From positions 1 to 5,095 of the forward strand of contig SCSO01000243.1 in NCBI GenBank assembly GCA_004297865.1: a stretch of 5,095 bases of DNA. The letters run 5' to 3'. Positions 1-5,095 of the stretch are shown here, one piece after another (within the stretch, counting starts at the first letter, position 1; the number at the start of each line of letters is the position of its first letter). The stretch comes from Legionella sp. (lineage in GTDB: Bacteria; Pseudomonadota; Gammaproteobacteria; Legionellales; Legionellaceae). The notes beneath the pieces are model-generated. The model did no database searches. It was given only the letters and a program-made list of their open reading frames with translations, and was not told the origin of the DNA. The translations under genes and the position numbers were made by a program.

Positions 1-1
1 T

Positions 2-1228
2 GAATCTGGAAAAAAAACCGCCCTAATGAAGTTGTTGTTAAAAATTGGTATTACCCGCCATATGACCCTTTATTTACTCTCCAGCAAGGGCGAAATTATT
101 AGCACTAGAAAGCCACCCAATGAGGTTGTAGAGGTGCGCGATGATTTGATGAATAATCAATTAAGTGATGGAATTTTCAAATCAGGTAATCTCATAGTCA
201 GCCATGAAATTTTATCTTCTTCAGGAACTCGTTATCGTTTAGCGGCAATCACTGAACATCCATTATCCCATTTTTTACAATTCCCTTGGGCAGGGCTCAC
301 TTTTCGTTTAGTTTTGGCCGTGTTTTTTAGTGGTCTGATTTGCTATTTACTGTCGCTTTATTTGACTAAACCACTACGCACTTTGGGAGAAGCTGCCCAT
401 TCCATTGCCAAAGGTAAGTTTAATACTCGTGTTGGTCATTTTCGCGGTCATAACAAAGATGAAATTGCACAACTATCGGATGAATTCGATCAAATGGCTG
501 AGCAAATTGAACAATTGGTTACTTCCAAAGAAAGGCTATTACAAGATATATCTCATGAACTTCGTTCTCCACTTGCCCGTTTACAAATCGCTTTAGAATT
601 AGCCAGGAATAAGGCTAAACATCTTGCCGATAATGAATTAAATCGTATGGAAATGGAATGTGCCCGTCTCAATGCCCTTATTGGTGAAATTTTGGAATTC
701 GCACGCATGGATAAATCAACCACCGAACTCCATTTATCTGAAGTCAACATGCTAGAATTGCTTGAAGAGATCATTAGAGATGCTAATTTTGAGTCAGGTG
801 AGCATAATTATAGAGTGCAATTGGGCAAAACCACACCCTGTACCCTACTCATAGATGAACGTTTAATTCATCGTGCTATCGAAAATATTCTTCGCAATGC
901 CTTACATTATACACCTGAGAATAAACACATCGTGGTTTCGCTAGAGCTTAGTCCCTCTAATAAAGAGATTTATATAGACATAAAAGATCAAGGACCAGGA
1001 GTTCCTGAAGATCAATTGGAAAAAATATTTACCCCCTTTTATCGAGTTGATTTATCCCGTGAAAAGAAAACCGGAGGATTTGGTTTGGGATTAGCCATTG
1101 CCGCAAGTGCTGTGGAATTGCATCAAGGAAAAATTACGGCCTTTAACCATCCTGATGGGGGGTTATTGGTACGGATAACATTGCTTTCTATGCATTTTTT
1201 CGCTAGTATGTCGAAAAATTTGCAATAA
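2..1228 (+). CDS. cpxA: CpxA-like sensor histidine kinase, 5'-partial
   Basis: Inner-membrane sensor kinase that should autophosphorylate on histidine and pass the phosphate to an OmpR-class regulator, probably a CpxR-like protein encoded upstream. The frame is open to the left edge. Although an ATG lies at 26, the residues before and after it read like the middle of a CpxA periplasmic domain, and no first membrane helix is present; compared with E. coli CpxA about 60 N-terminal residues are missing. Counting from ATG 26: periplasmic remnant 1-87, second membrane helix about 90-113, HAMP about 110-162, H-box ISHELRSPLARLQ with phospho-acceptor H177, N-box IENILRNALHY (284-294), G1 DQGPGVP (321-327), F-box IFTPFYR (334-340), G2 GGFGLGLAI (350-358). 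All ATP-binding motifs are intact. The C-terminus runs about ten residues past the usual end. Kinase identity is secure; CpxA rather than another HAMP kinase is a likely inference. Confidence 0.9.
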   Translation, partial: ESGKKTALMKLLLKIGITRHMTLYLLSSKGEIISTRKPPNEVVEVRDDLMNNQLSDGIFKSGNLIVSHEILSSSGTRYRLAAITEHPLSHFLQFPWAGLTFRLVLAVFFSGLICYLLSLYLTKPLRTLGEAAHSIAKGKFNTRVGHFRGHNKDEIAQLSDEFDQMAEQIEQLVTSKERLLQDISHELRSPLARLQIALELARNKAKHLADNELNRMEMECARLNALIGEILEFARMDKSTTELHLSEVNMLELLEEIIRDANFESGEHNYRVQLGKTTPCTLLIDERLIHRAIENILRNALHYTPENKHIVVSLELSPSNKEIYIDIKDQGPGVPEDQLEKIFTPFYRVDLSREKKTGGFGLGLAIAASAVELHQGKITAFNHPDGGLLVRITLLSMHFFASMSKNLQ

Positions 1229-1232
1229 AGGA
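1227..1232 (+). promoter_or_regulatory. Ribosome binding site fixing a TTG start
   Basis: AAAGGA lies 9 bases before TTG at 1242 and overlaps the kinase stop codon. In this frame the nearest upstream stop is TAA at 1176, with no ATG or GTG between it and 1242. The first internal ATG is codon 91, inside the membrane domain. The TTG is therefore the best-supported start. Confidence 0.6.
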
Positions 1233-1241
1233 TTAGTTAAA

Positions 1242-2021
1242 TTGAGTCTTGTCAAGCACCTGGATAATGCAAGTAGCGCCCTATTTGCTCTAGGTTTTAC
1301 CATCGCTAAAATAAAACATGTACCCAATATCATTTTTGCAACTGCCATTGATTTGAGCGCATTAGGGATTTATTCCTCCGCTTATCTCTTATGGTTAGTC
1401 AGTAGTTTTATTCACCCAGATCGAGCACGTTTGCAAAAAGAATGGTATGGGTTTGCGCAATTTCGGGAGCAACATCTCTTATCTGCTTCTTTAGGGCTCG
1501 TCGCTTGTATAATGAGTATTATTGCTATTTATTTTCCCCCATTAGTAGTCCCTACTGCTTGGGCATTTTTGATTAGCAATATTATCTGGGCAATAAGTGA
1601 ATATCATAAACTGAACAATCCCTCGCTATGGGATGATAATTTCTCTCGTCGCCAGCAATACTCCTATGTAACTTATGCTATGGCGCTGACTATGATTTCT
1701 TTAGTGGAAGCCCTAGCAGAAACGCTAGCACTGTGCTTTCCTGAAATTGCTTTAGCAATATTTCTTACTAGCACTATTTTAAGCATAGCCACCGGCATTT
1801 ATGCCGTGGAATATTGGGTGGATGCTAATTTTCGTCCAGATTCCCCATCAACCACACCAGGTAGTTATAGTCTATTACGAAGTGCTTTAGGTTCCAATAC
1901 TCCAAACAGCTCAGTATCTCTGCTTAATCCAGGTCCTCATGTTGATCTTTTCTCTAATTATTCGCCTGTAATGCAAGACTTTGCTCCAGACAGCAACGAT
2001 TTTACTTGTATATCCCCCTAA
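1242..2021 (+). CDS. Unknown multi-pass membrane protein (about five helices)
   Basis: I do not recognise this 259-residue protein. Hydrophobic segments lie at about 30-55, 79-98, 100-121, 142-163 and 167-190, implying about five inner-membrane helices. A short polar loop (56-78, rich in Arg, Lys and Gln) and another (121-141, with several Trp, Asp and Arg) separate them. After residue 193 comes a tail of about 66 residues rich in Ser, Pro, Asn and Thr with almost no Lys or Arg, probably disordered. There is no signal peptide, repeat or catalytic motif that I can name. It starts at TTG with a good ribosome binding site, 13 bases after the sensor kinase stop, so it is probably translated from the kinase transcript. 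That suggests, without proving, a role linked to envelope sensing. It could also be a lineage-specific orphan or a secreted membrane protein. The frame is long and membrane-like throughout, so I am confident it is a real gene but not of its function. Confidence 0.8.
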   Translation: MSLVKHLDNASSALFALGFTIAKIKHVPNIIFATAIDLSALGIYSSAYLLWLVSSFIHPDRARLQKEWYGFAQFREQHLLSASLGLVACIMSIIAIYFPPLVVPTAWAFLISNIIWAISEYHKLNNPSLWDDNFSRRQQYSYVTYAMALTMISLVEALAETLALCFPEIALAIFLTSTILSIATGIYAVEYWVDANFRPDSPSTTPGSYSLLRSALGSNTPNSSVSLLNPGPHVDLFSNYSPVMQDFAPDSNDFTCISP

Positions 2022-2035
2022 TAATTTAGTATATT
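2006..2035 (+). promoter_or_regulatory. Candidate sigma-70 promoter for cdd-pnp-deoC
   Basis: A TATATT -10-like hexamer (2030-2035) follows a weak TTGTAT -35-like hexamer (2006-2011) with an 18-base spacer. It would start transcription around 2042, giving a leader of about 20 bases that carries the GAGG ribosome binding site. The -35 overlaps the end of the preceding gene. Such matches are common in AT-rich DNA, so this is tentative. Confidence 0.35.
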
Positions 2036-2050
2036 CTTTTCGCCCCAATT

Positions 2051-2055
2051 GAGGT
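2051..2055 (+). promoter_or_regulatory. Ribosome binding site of cdd
   Basis: GAGGT matches the 16S anti-Shine-Dalgarno sequence and sits 5 bases before the ATG at 2061, which supports that start. Confidence 0.7.
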
Positions 2056-2060
2056 TCTGA

Positions 2061-2465
2061 ATGGATAAAATAACTAGTCAAATGATATCTAGTGCATATA
2101 AAGCATTAGTTAATGCTTATGCGCCTTACTCACACTTTAGAGTGGCTTCAACTATCTATACTGCTCAAGGAAATTTCTATACTGGTGTGAATGTAGAAAA
2201 TAGCTCTTATGGGCTTACCATTTGTGCGGAAGCCTCAGCCATTTGCCAAATGGTCAGTTCCGGTGAACAGTCTATAAAAAGCATTGTCATTCTTGCTGAT
2301 AATAATCTGCTTTGCTCACCTTGTGGTGCTTGCAGACAGCGTATTCATGAGTTTGCTGATACGCATACGCAAATACATTTATGCAATAAAGATAGTATTT
2401 TTCATACGTTGACTATAGATAACGTCTTGCCTCTGGCTTTCGATTTTGATTTTAAACCCGAATAG
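2061..2465 (+). CDS. cdd: Cytidine deaminase
   Basis: Hydrolyses cytidine and deoxycytidine to uridine and deoxyuridine plus ammonia in the cytoplasm (pyrimidine salvage). At 134 residues it has the length of the small homotetrameric, Bacillus-type enzyme, not the roughly 294-residue dimeric E. coli type. The nucleoside-binding stretch NVENSSYG lies at 44-51. The zinc and proton-shuttle motif CAE is at 55-57 (C55 zinc ligand, E57 catalytic), and the second zinc motif PCGAC is at 87-91 (C88 and C91). The C-terminal LPLAF (123-127) matches the family's conserved LLPxxF element. All catalytic residues are present. It is the first gene of a tight three-gene salvage cluster, ending 9 bases before the phosphorylase. 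The uracil nucleosides it makes would need a uridine or thymidine phosphorylase that is not in the window. Confidence 0.95.
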   Translation: MDKITSQMISSAYKALVNAYAPYSHFRVASTIYTAQGNFYTGVNVENSSYGLTICAEASAICQMVSSGEQSIKSIVILADNNLLCSPCGACRQRIHEFADTHTQIHLCNKDSIFHTLTIDNVLPLAFDFDFKPE

Positions 2466-2474
2466 GATACTTCT

Positions 2475-3314
2475 ATGACTAACCCTGAAAATCAACAGGT
2501 TTATGCTCATTTAGCAGCAAATCACATTAAGAAATTACATCCCGAATTTAAACCCAGGATTGGGGTGGTTTTAGGCTCTGGGTTAGGCCAATTTGCGGAA
2601 GAATTAGAAAATACCACTTTTATAAATTATGCAGATCTACCTGGTTTCCCCAAAATGACGGTTCAAGGTCATGGTGGCAATTTAATTCTCGGTTATTGGA
2701 AAGATGTGGCGGTAGTGTGTTTACAAGGCCGTGCTCATACTTATGAAGGCCTAGAAAATTATGAGACCGTCAAAACCTATATTAGAACCTTGAAACTATT
2801 AGGTTGTGAGTATTTTCTTGCGACGAATGCTTCTGGTTCTTTGCGCGAGGATGTAGGTCCTGGACAACTTATGTTGATTAGTGATCATATTAATTTCCAA
2901 CCCAGTAACCCTTTAATTGGTCCTAACGATGAAGAATTTGGTCCACGCTTTTATCCCTTAGACAATGCCTATGATAAAACCATGCGTCAGGATTTATTAA
3001 ACATTGCAGAAAAAAATGGTATTGATTTAGCCCAAGGGGTTTATGTTTCCGTTTTGGGGCCTAATTATGAAACCGCTGCTGAAATTCGCGCATTTAAACT
3101 GTTAGGCGCTGATGCGGTGGGCATGTCAACGGTGCCAGAAGTTTTAGTCGCTAATCACTGCGGTATGAAGGTTGCTGTTATTGCGACGATTACTAATTAT
3201 GCTACCGGTCTTGCGAAATCTAGCCATAGCCACGAAGCGGTAGTAGATATGGCCGCAAGTGCAGCAAATACTTTAAATAAATTGATCAAAGAGTATATTC
3301 AAGGACTCAAATGA
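2475..3314 (+). CDS. Purine nucleoside phosphorylase, XapA/PNP-II-like
   Basis: Phosphorolyses purine ribo- and deoxyribonucleosides to the free base and (deoxy)ribose-1-phosphate. Its 279 residues and sequence place it in the trimeric human-PNP/MTAP fold group, closest in my reading to E. coli XapA (277 residues), not to hexameric DeoD. Visible motifs: phosphate loop LGSGLG (33-38), LPGFP (55-59), QGHGG with H66, QGRAHTYEG (84-92) with R86 and H88, TNASGSL (117-123), GPNYET with E199 (base contact), GMS with M217 and S218, and ITN with N241 (purine-specificity position). XapA has Tyr191 near the base; V193 stands at the aligned place, so inosine/guanosine use is more likely than xanthosine specialisation. 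Start ATG 2475 has AGGA 7 bases upstream, next to the cdd stop. Its stop overlaps the deoC start (ATGA), implying translational coupling. Family is secure; exact substrate is not. Confidence 0.92.
   Translation: MTNPENQQVYAHLAANHIKKLHPEFKPRIGVVLGSGLGQFAEELENTTFINYADLPGFPKMTVQGHGGNLILGYWKDVAVVCLQGRAHTYEGLENYETVKTYIRTLKLLGCEYFLATNASGSLREDVGPGQLMLISDHINFQPSNPLIGPNDEEFGPRFYPLDNAYDKTMRQDLLNIAEKNGIDLAQGVYVSVLGPNYETAAEIRAFKLLGADAVGMSTVPEVLVANHCGMKVAVIATITNYATGLAKSSHSHEAVVDMAASAANTLNKLIKEYIQGLK
3301..3314 (+). promoter_or_regulatory. Coupled start: RBS and ATGA overlap of pnp and deoC
   Basis: AAGGA (3301-3305) lies within the last codons of the phosphorylase gene, 5 bases before deoC ATG 3311. The phosphorylase TGA (3312-3314) overlaps that ATG. 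This arrangement is typical of translational re-initiation and supports the deoC start. Confidence 0.7.
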
Positions 3315-4057
3315 GCATTACAGCAGAGTTTGCTGAAATCTTTGCTGAGTTTACGCAGATTTCCATTTCCTCAAAGCAGCTCATAGCCTGCATGGATTTA
3401 ACTTTGCTGGATGAACAAGCCGACGTAGCAGCCTTGCTTAAATTAAAAGAAAAAGCGGAAACGGCTCAAGTTGCAGCCGTTTGCGTATACCCACAACATT
3501 TGTCCATCTTTAGCCCATTAAAACCGATAGAACTAGCTACAGTCATTAATTTTCCTACTGGTACAGAGAATTTGGCTAAAAGTCTTGAGCAAATTCTTGC
3601 GGCTAAAGAGTTTGGTGCTACGGAAATTGATTATGTTCTCCCCTATTCCAATTATTTGTCGGGCCAGCATGGTCAAGCTTTAGAGGCCTGTCAGGCGGTG
3701 TGGCATTTATGCCATAGTGAACAACTGACTTTAAAAGTAATTATAGAAACTGGGGCATTTGCAGATTTAGAGATACTTTATAATTTGTCACTTGAGCTTA
3801 TTGATATTGGTTGCGATTTTCTAAAAACCTCTACGGGTAAAATCTCGCAAGGAGCCAGTTTACCGGCTGCCTTTACTATTTTGAAGGCTATTCAATATAA
3901 ACAAAAGCCAGTAGGCTTAAAAGTGTCGGGTGGTATTAAAACCCCTACGCAGGCTCAAGAATATGCGCAATTAGCGGAATTGATGCTAAGTAAGCCTATT
4001 GATAAAACATGGTTTCGTATTGGTGCAAGCAGCTTGTTAGATGCCTTGAGCGATTAG
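3311..4057 (+). CDS. deoC: Deoxyribose-phosphate aldolase
   Basis: Cleaves 2-deoxyribose-5-phosphate to acetaldehyde and glyceraldehyde-3-phosphate, feeding the sugar of deoxynucleosides into glycolysis. It is a cytoplasmic class I (Schiff-base) TIM-barrel aldolase of 248 residues (E. coli DeoC has 259) and follows the E. coli-type subfamily. Visible elements: MDLTLLDE (28-35), VCVYP (57-61), INFPTGT (79-85), EIDYVLPY with D107 (E. coli D102), LKVIIETG (141-148), FLKTSTGK with Schiff-base K172 (E. coli K167), VGLKVSGGIK with K204 (E. coli K201), and phosphate-binding GASS (238-241). The catalytic triad is complete. Compared with E. coli the N-terminus is about 13 residues longer, and the C-terminal tail is shorter, ending soon after GASSLLDAL without the terminal Tyr259. 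It is the last gene of the salvage cluster; DeoB, which would convert the phosphorylase product into its substrate, is not nearby. Confidence 0.95.
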   Translation: MSITAEFAEIFAEFTQISISSKQLIACMDLTLLDEQADVAALLKLKEKAETAQVAAVCVYPQHLSIFSPLKPIELATVINFPTGTENLAKSLEQILAAKEFGATEIDYVLPYSNYLSGQHGQALEACQAVWHLCHSEQLTLKVIIETGAFADLEILYNLSLELIDIGCDFLKTSTGKISQGASLPAAFTILKAIQYKQKPVGLKVSGGIKTPTQAQEYAQLAELMLSKPIDKTWFRIGASSLLDALSD

Positions 4058-4073
4058 TTCAAATACTTATCCA

Positions 4074-4103
4074 TTCCACAAAATCCAATTAACTGTCTAT
4101 ACT
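4074..4103 (+). promoter_or_regulatory. Weak candidate promoter in the 84-base gap before the hydroxylase
   Basis: The gap 4058-4141 is AT-rich and holds a TATACT -10-like hexamer (4098-4103), with only a poor -35 match (TTCCAC, 4074-4079) 18 bases upstream. Start would fall near 4110. No hairpin followed by a T run is visible, so I see no intrinsic terminator for deoC here. There is also no tandem GTAAA pair of the CpxR-box type. Confidence 0.25.
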
Positions 4104-4141
4104 TAGAACAAAATCAATGTGTTATTTTTTGGCCTATTACT

Positions 4142-4711
4142 ATGAGTGAGTTACAGATAGAAAGCATCGATGGTAGTAAATTAGACAAATTTAATTATTA
4201 TGGTGATTTTGTCCAATTACCTATCTTCCTGATGGTGGATTTCTTGTATTTAGCAAAATACGCTCAATTAGACTCTTCAGTTCTATGCCTATTTATTGCT
4301 GGAATATTATTCTATGGAGCCCTGCTTGAGTACGGTTTTCATCGTTTTCTTTATCATGGCAAGCTCAAGCAAATCAAAAAACTGCATTTGATTCACCATA
4401 AACTTCCCCAATCTTATGTTTCTTCTCCACCCTACGTTACTACTGTTCTATTACTGATTTTTTATATCATTTTTACGGCTTTGCTGGGGAATAAGTTAGG
4501 TTGCGCCTTTGTTGCAGGTATCACTTTTGGCTATCTCTGGTATATCAGTATCCATCATTTAATACACCATGCTGCGCCTTCGGAATCCAAGTTTTTAAAC
4601 CACTTTAAAGAAGAGCATCAAAAGCATCATGACCATGCAAAGCTAAATTATTGTGTCAGTCAGCCCTTTTGGAATACCTTTTATCGAACCTTAGGCAAAT
4701 ATCACCGCTAG
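4142..4711 (+). CDS. Membrane-bound fatty acid hydroxylase-family di-iron enzyme
   Basis: A 189-residue integral membrane protein of the fatty acid hydroxylase (sterol desaturase-like) superfamily, most like the catalytic half of Scs7/FA2H fatty acid 2-hydroxylases. Histidine clusters that would hold a di-iron centre appear in order: HRFLYH (67-72), HLIHH (82-86) followed by PPYVTT (96-101), HHLIHH (138-143), and HQKHHDH (159-165), followed by a C-terminal VSQPFWNTFYRTLG that matches the family's GVTSxxWDxxF-type ending. Four hydrophobic stretches lie at about 25-40, 46-64, 98-116 and 119-138, placing the histidines on the cytoplasmic face. There is no fused cytochrome b5 domain, so electrons must come from a separate donor. 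ATG 4142 lacks a good Shine-Dalgarno sequence, but no upstream ATG or GTG in this frame serves better. It probably hydroxylates a lipid acyl chain; substrate unknown. Beta-carotene hydroxylase (CrtZ) is a less likely alternative. Its 3' end overlaps ubiA. Confidence 0.85.
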   Translation: MSELQIESIDGSKLDKFNYYGDFVQLPIFLMVDFLYLAKYAQLDSSVLCLFIAGILFYGALLEYGFHRFLYHGKLKQIKKLHLIHHKLPQSYVSSPPYVTTVLLLIFYIIFTALLGNKLGCAFVAGITFGYLWYISIHHLIHHAAPSESKFLNHFKEEHQKHHDHAKLNYCVSQPFWNTFYRTLGKYHR

Positions 4712-5095
4712 CCACATGATCCCACCGTAATAAACGCTCGCTAAAAACCCTTTAAAACAACGCTGGGGGATGCGTTCACTGATTAAATATTGTTGATAAA
4801 TTAAGAGATTGACCCCAACTAGCCACAGACCATAAAAGCCTAAATGGGCTTGTATTGAAGTGGCCCAATAAAACCATAAACTCTGTAATAAAATGAATAA
4901 ACTCGCGATGATTGCTAAATCATAAGAGGCAAAATAGATAGCGGTGGATTTAACTCCAATAAGTAAATCATCATCCTTATCCGTCATAGCATACATGGTG
5001 TCATAAGCTACTATCCAGGCAAAATTGATTAAAAATAACACTAACATTTGACTGTCGAAAGGAACACCTGAGGCAACATAAGCCATAGGAATGCC
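4691..5095 (-). CDS. ubiA: 4-hydroxybenzoate polyprenyltransferase (UbiA), 5'-partial
   Basis: Attaches the polyprenyl tail to 4-hydroxybenzoate at the inner membrane, an early step of ubiquinone synthesis. Only about the C-terminal half is present (135 codons to TAA at 4691-4693). The frame stays open to the right edge, and the residues before the methionine at 5086 read GIP, matching SIPMAF of E. coli UbiA, so that methionine is internal. The second aspartate-rich motif, YDTMYAMTDKDDD (codons at about 5005-4967), which binds Mg-diphosphate, is intact and is followed by the conserved IGVKSTAI. Further matches are the YQQ element and CFKGF near the C-terminus. Hydrophobic helices fill the rest. 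The first Asp-rich motif (NDxxD) must lie outside the window. Identification is firm because the match to E. coli UbiA runs through the whole visible part. Confidence 0.95.
   Translation of the reverse strand, partial: GIPMAYVASGVPFDSQMLVLFLINFAWIVAYDTMYAMTDKDDDLLIGVKSTAIYFASYDLAIIASLFILLQSLWFYWATSIQAHLGFYGLWLVGVNLLIYQQYLISERIPQRCFKGFLASVYYGGIMWLAVIFA

Noticed and set aside
26..28. ATG as the true start of the sensor kinase
   Set aside because: The frame is open to the left edge, no first membrane helix follows this ATG, no good ribosome binding site precedes it, and the surrounding residues align with the middle of the CpxA periplasmic domain.
405..774. Open frames on both strands inside the kinase gene
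   Set aside because: They lie wholly within a well-supported kinase frame and have no recognisable protein features.
1163..1348. Reverse-strand open frame across the kinase/membrane-protein junction
   Set aside because: It is antisense to the end of one real gene and the start of another and shows no family motif.
1713..1737. Adjacent short inverted repeats (CTAGC...GCTAG and AGCAC T GTGCT)
   Set aside because: Arms are only 5 bases, there is no T run, and the region encodes a membrane helix rich in Ala and Leu, so chance is the simplest explanation.
4058..4141. Terminator or CpxR-type operator after deoC
   Set aside because: No stable GC hairpin with a T run and no tandem GTAAA pair is visible. 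The T run at 4125-4130 is not preceded by a stem.
5084..5086. Reverse-strand ATG as the start of a short membrane protein
   Set aside because: The residues upstream (GIP) and downstream match the middle of UbiA, so this is an internal methionine of a gene cut by the window edge.

Overview
The window looks like an ordinary chromosomal stretch from a gammaproteobacterium with moderately AT-rich DNA (about 40% GC by eye). UbiA (visible protein close to the E. coli enzyme), an E. coli-type DeoC and a CpxA-like sensor kinase support Gammaproteobacteria. A Legionellales-type intracellular or protozoan-associated organism would fit the base composition and gene mix, but this is a weak inference. I see no rRNA, tRNA, CRISPR array, insertion sequence or phage gene.

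Layout, left to right. (1) Positions 2-1228, plus strand: the C-terminal part of a CpxA-like sensor histidine kinase whose start lies beyond the left edge. (2) Positions 1242-2021, plus: an unrecognised protein with about five membrane segments and a Ser/Pro/Asn-rich tail. It starts at TTG, 13 bases after the kinase stop, so it is probably co-transcribed with the kinase. (3) Positions 2061-4057, plus: a compact nucleoside-salvage operon of cytidine deaminase (cdd), a XapA-like purine nucleoside phosphorylase and deoxyribose-phosphate aldolase (deoC), with gaps of 9 and -4 bases. (4) Positions 4142-4711, plus: a small membrane-bound, histidine-rich fatty acid hydroxylase. (5) Positions 4691-5095, minus: the C-terminal part of UbiA (4-hydroxybenzoate polyprenyltransferase), converging on and overlapping the hydroxylase by 21 bases and running off the right edge.

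How the genes work together: Cdd deaminates (deoxy)cytidine. The phosphorylase splits purine (deoxy)nucleosides into base and (deoxy)ribose-1-phosphate. DeoC cleaves deoxyribose-5-phosphate to acetaldehyde and glyceraldehyde-3-phosphate. The phosphopentomutase (DeoB) that joins the last two steps, and a pyrimidine nucleoside phosphorylase, are not in the window. The kinase and its membrane partner, the hydroxylase and UbiA appear to be unrelated neighbours.

Coding density is high and no gene-free stretch exceeds 85 bases. The longest gap, 4058-4141, holds only a weak promoter candidate. I see no convincing rho-independent terminator anywhere. I did not find a clear new multi-gene system. The items most worth a second look are the unknown membrane protein behind the kinase, the FA2H/Scs7-like hydroxylase, and active-site or terminal differences in the phosphorylase and DeoC.
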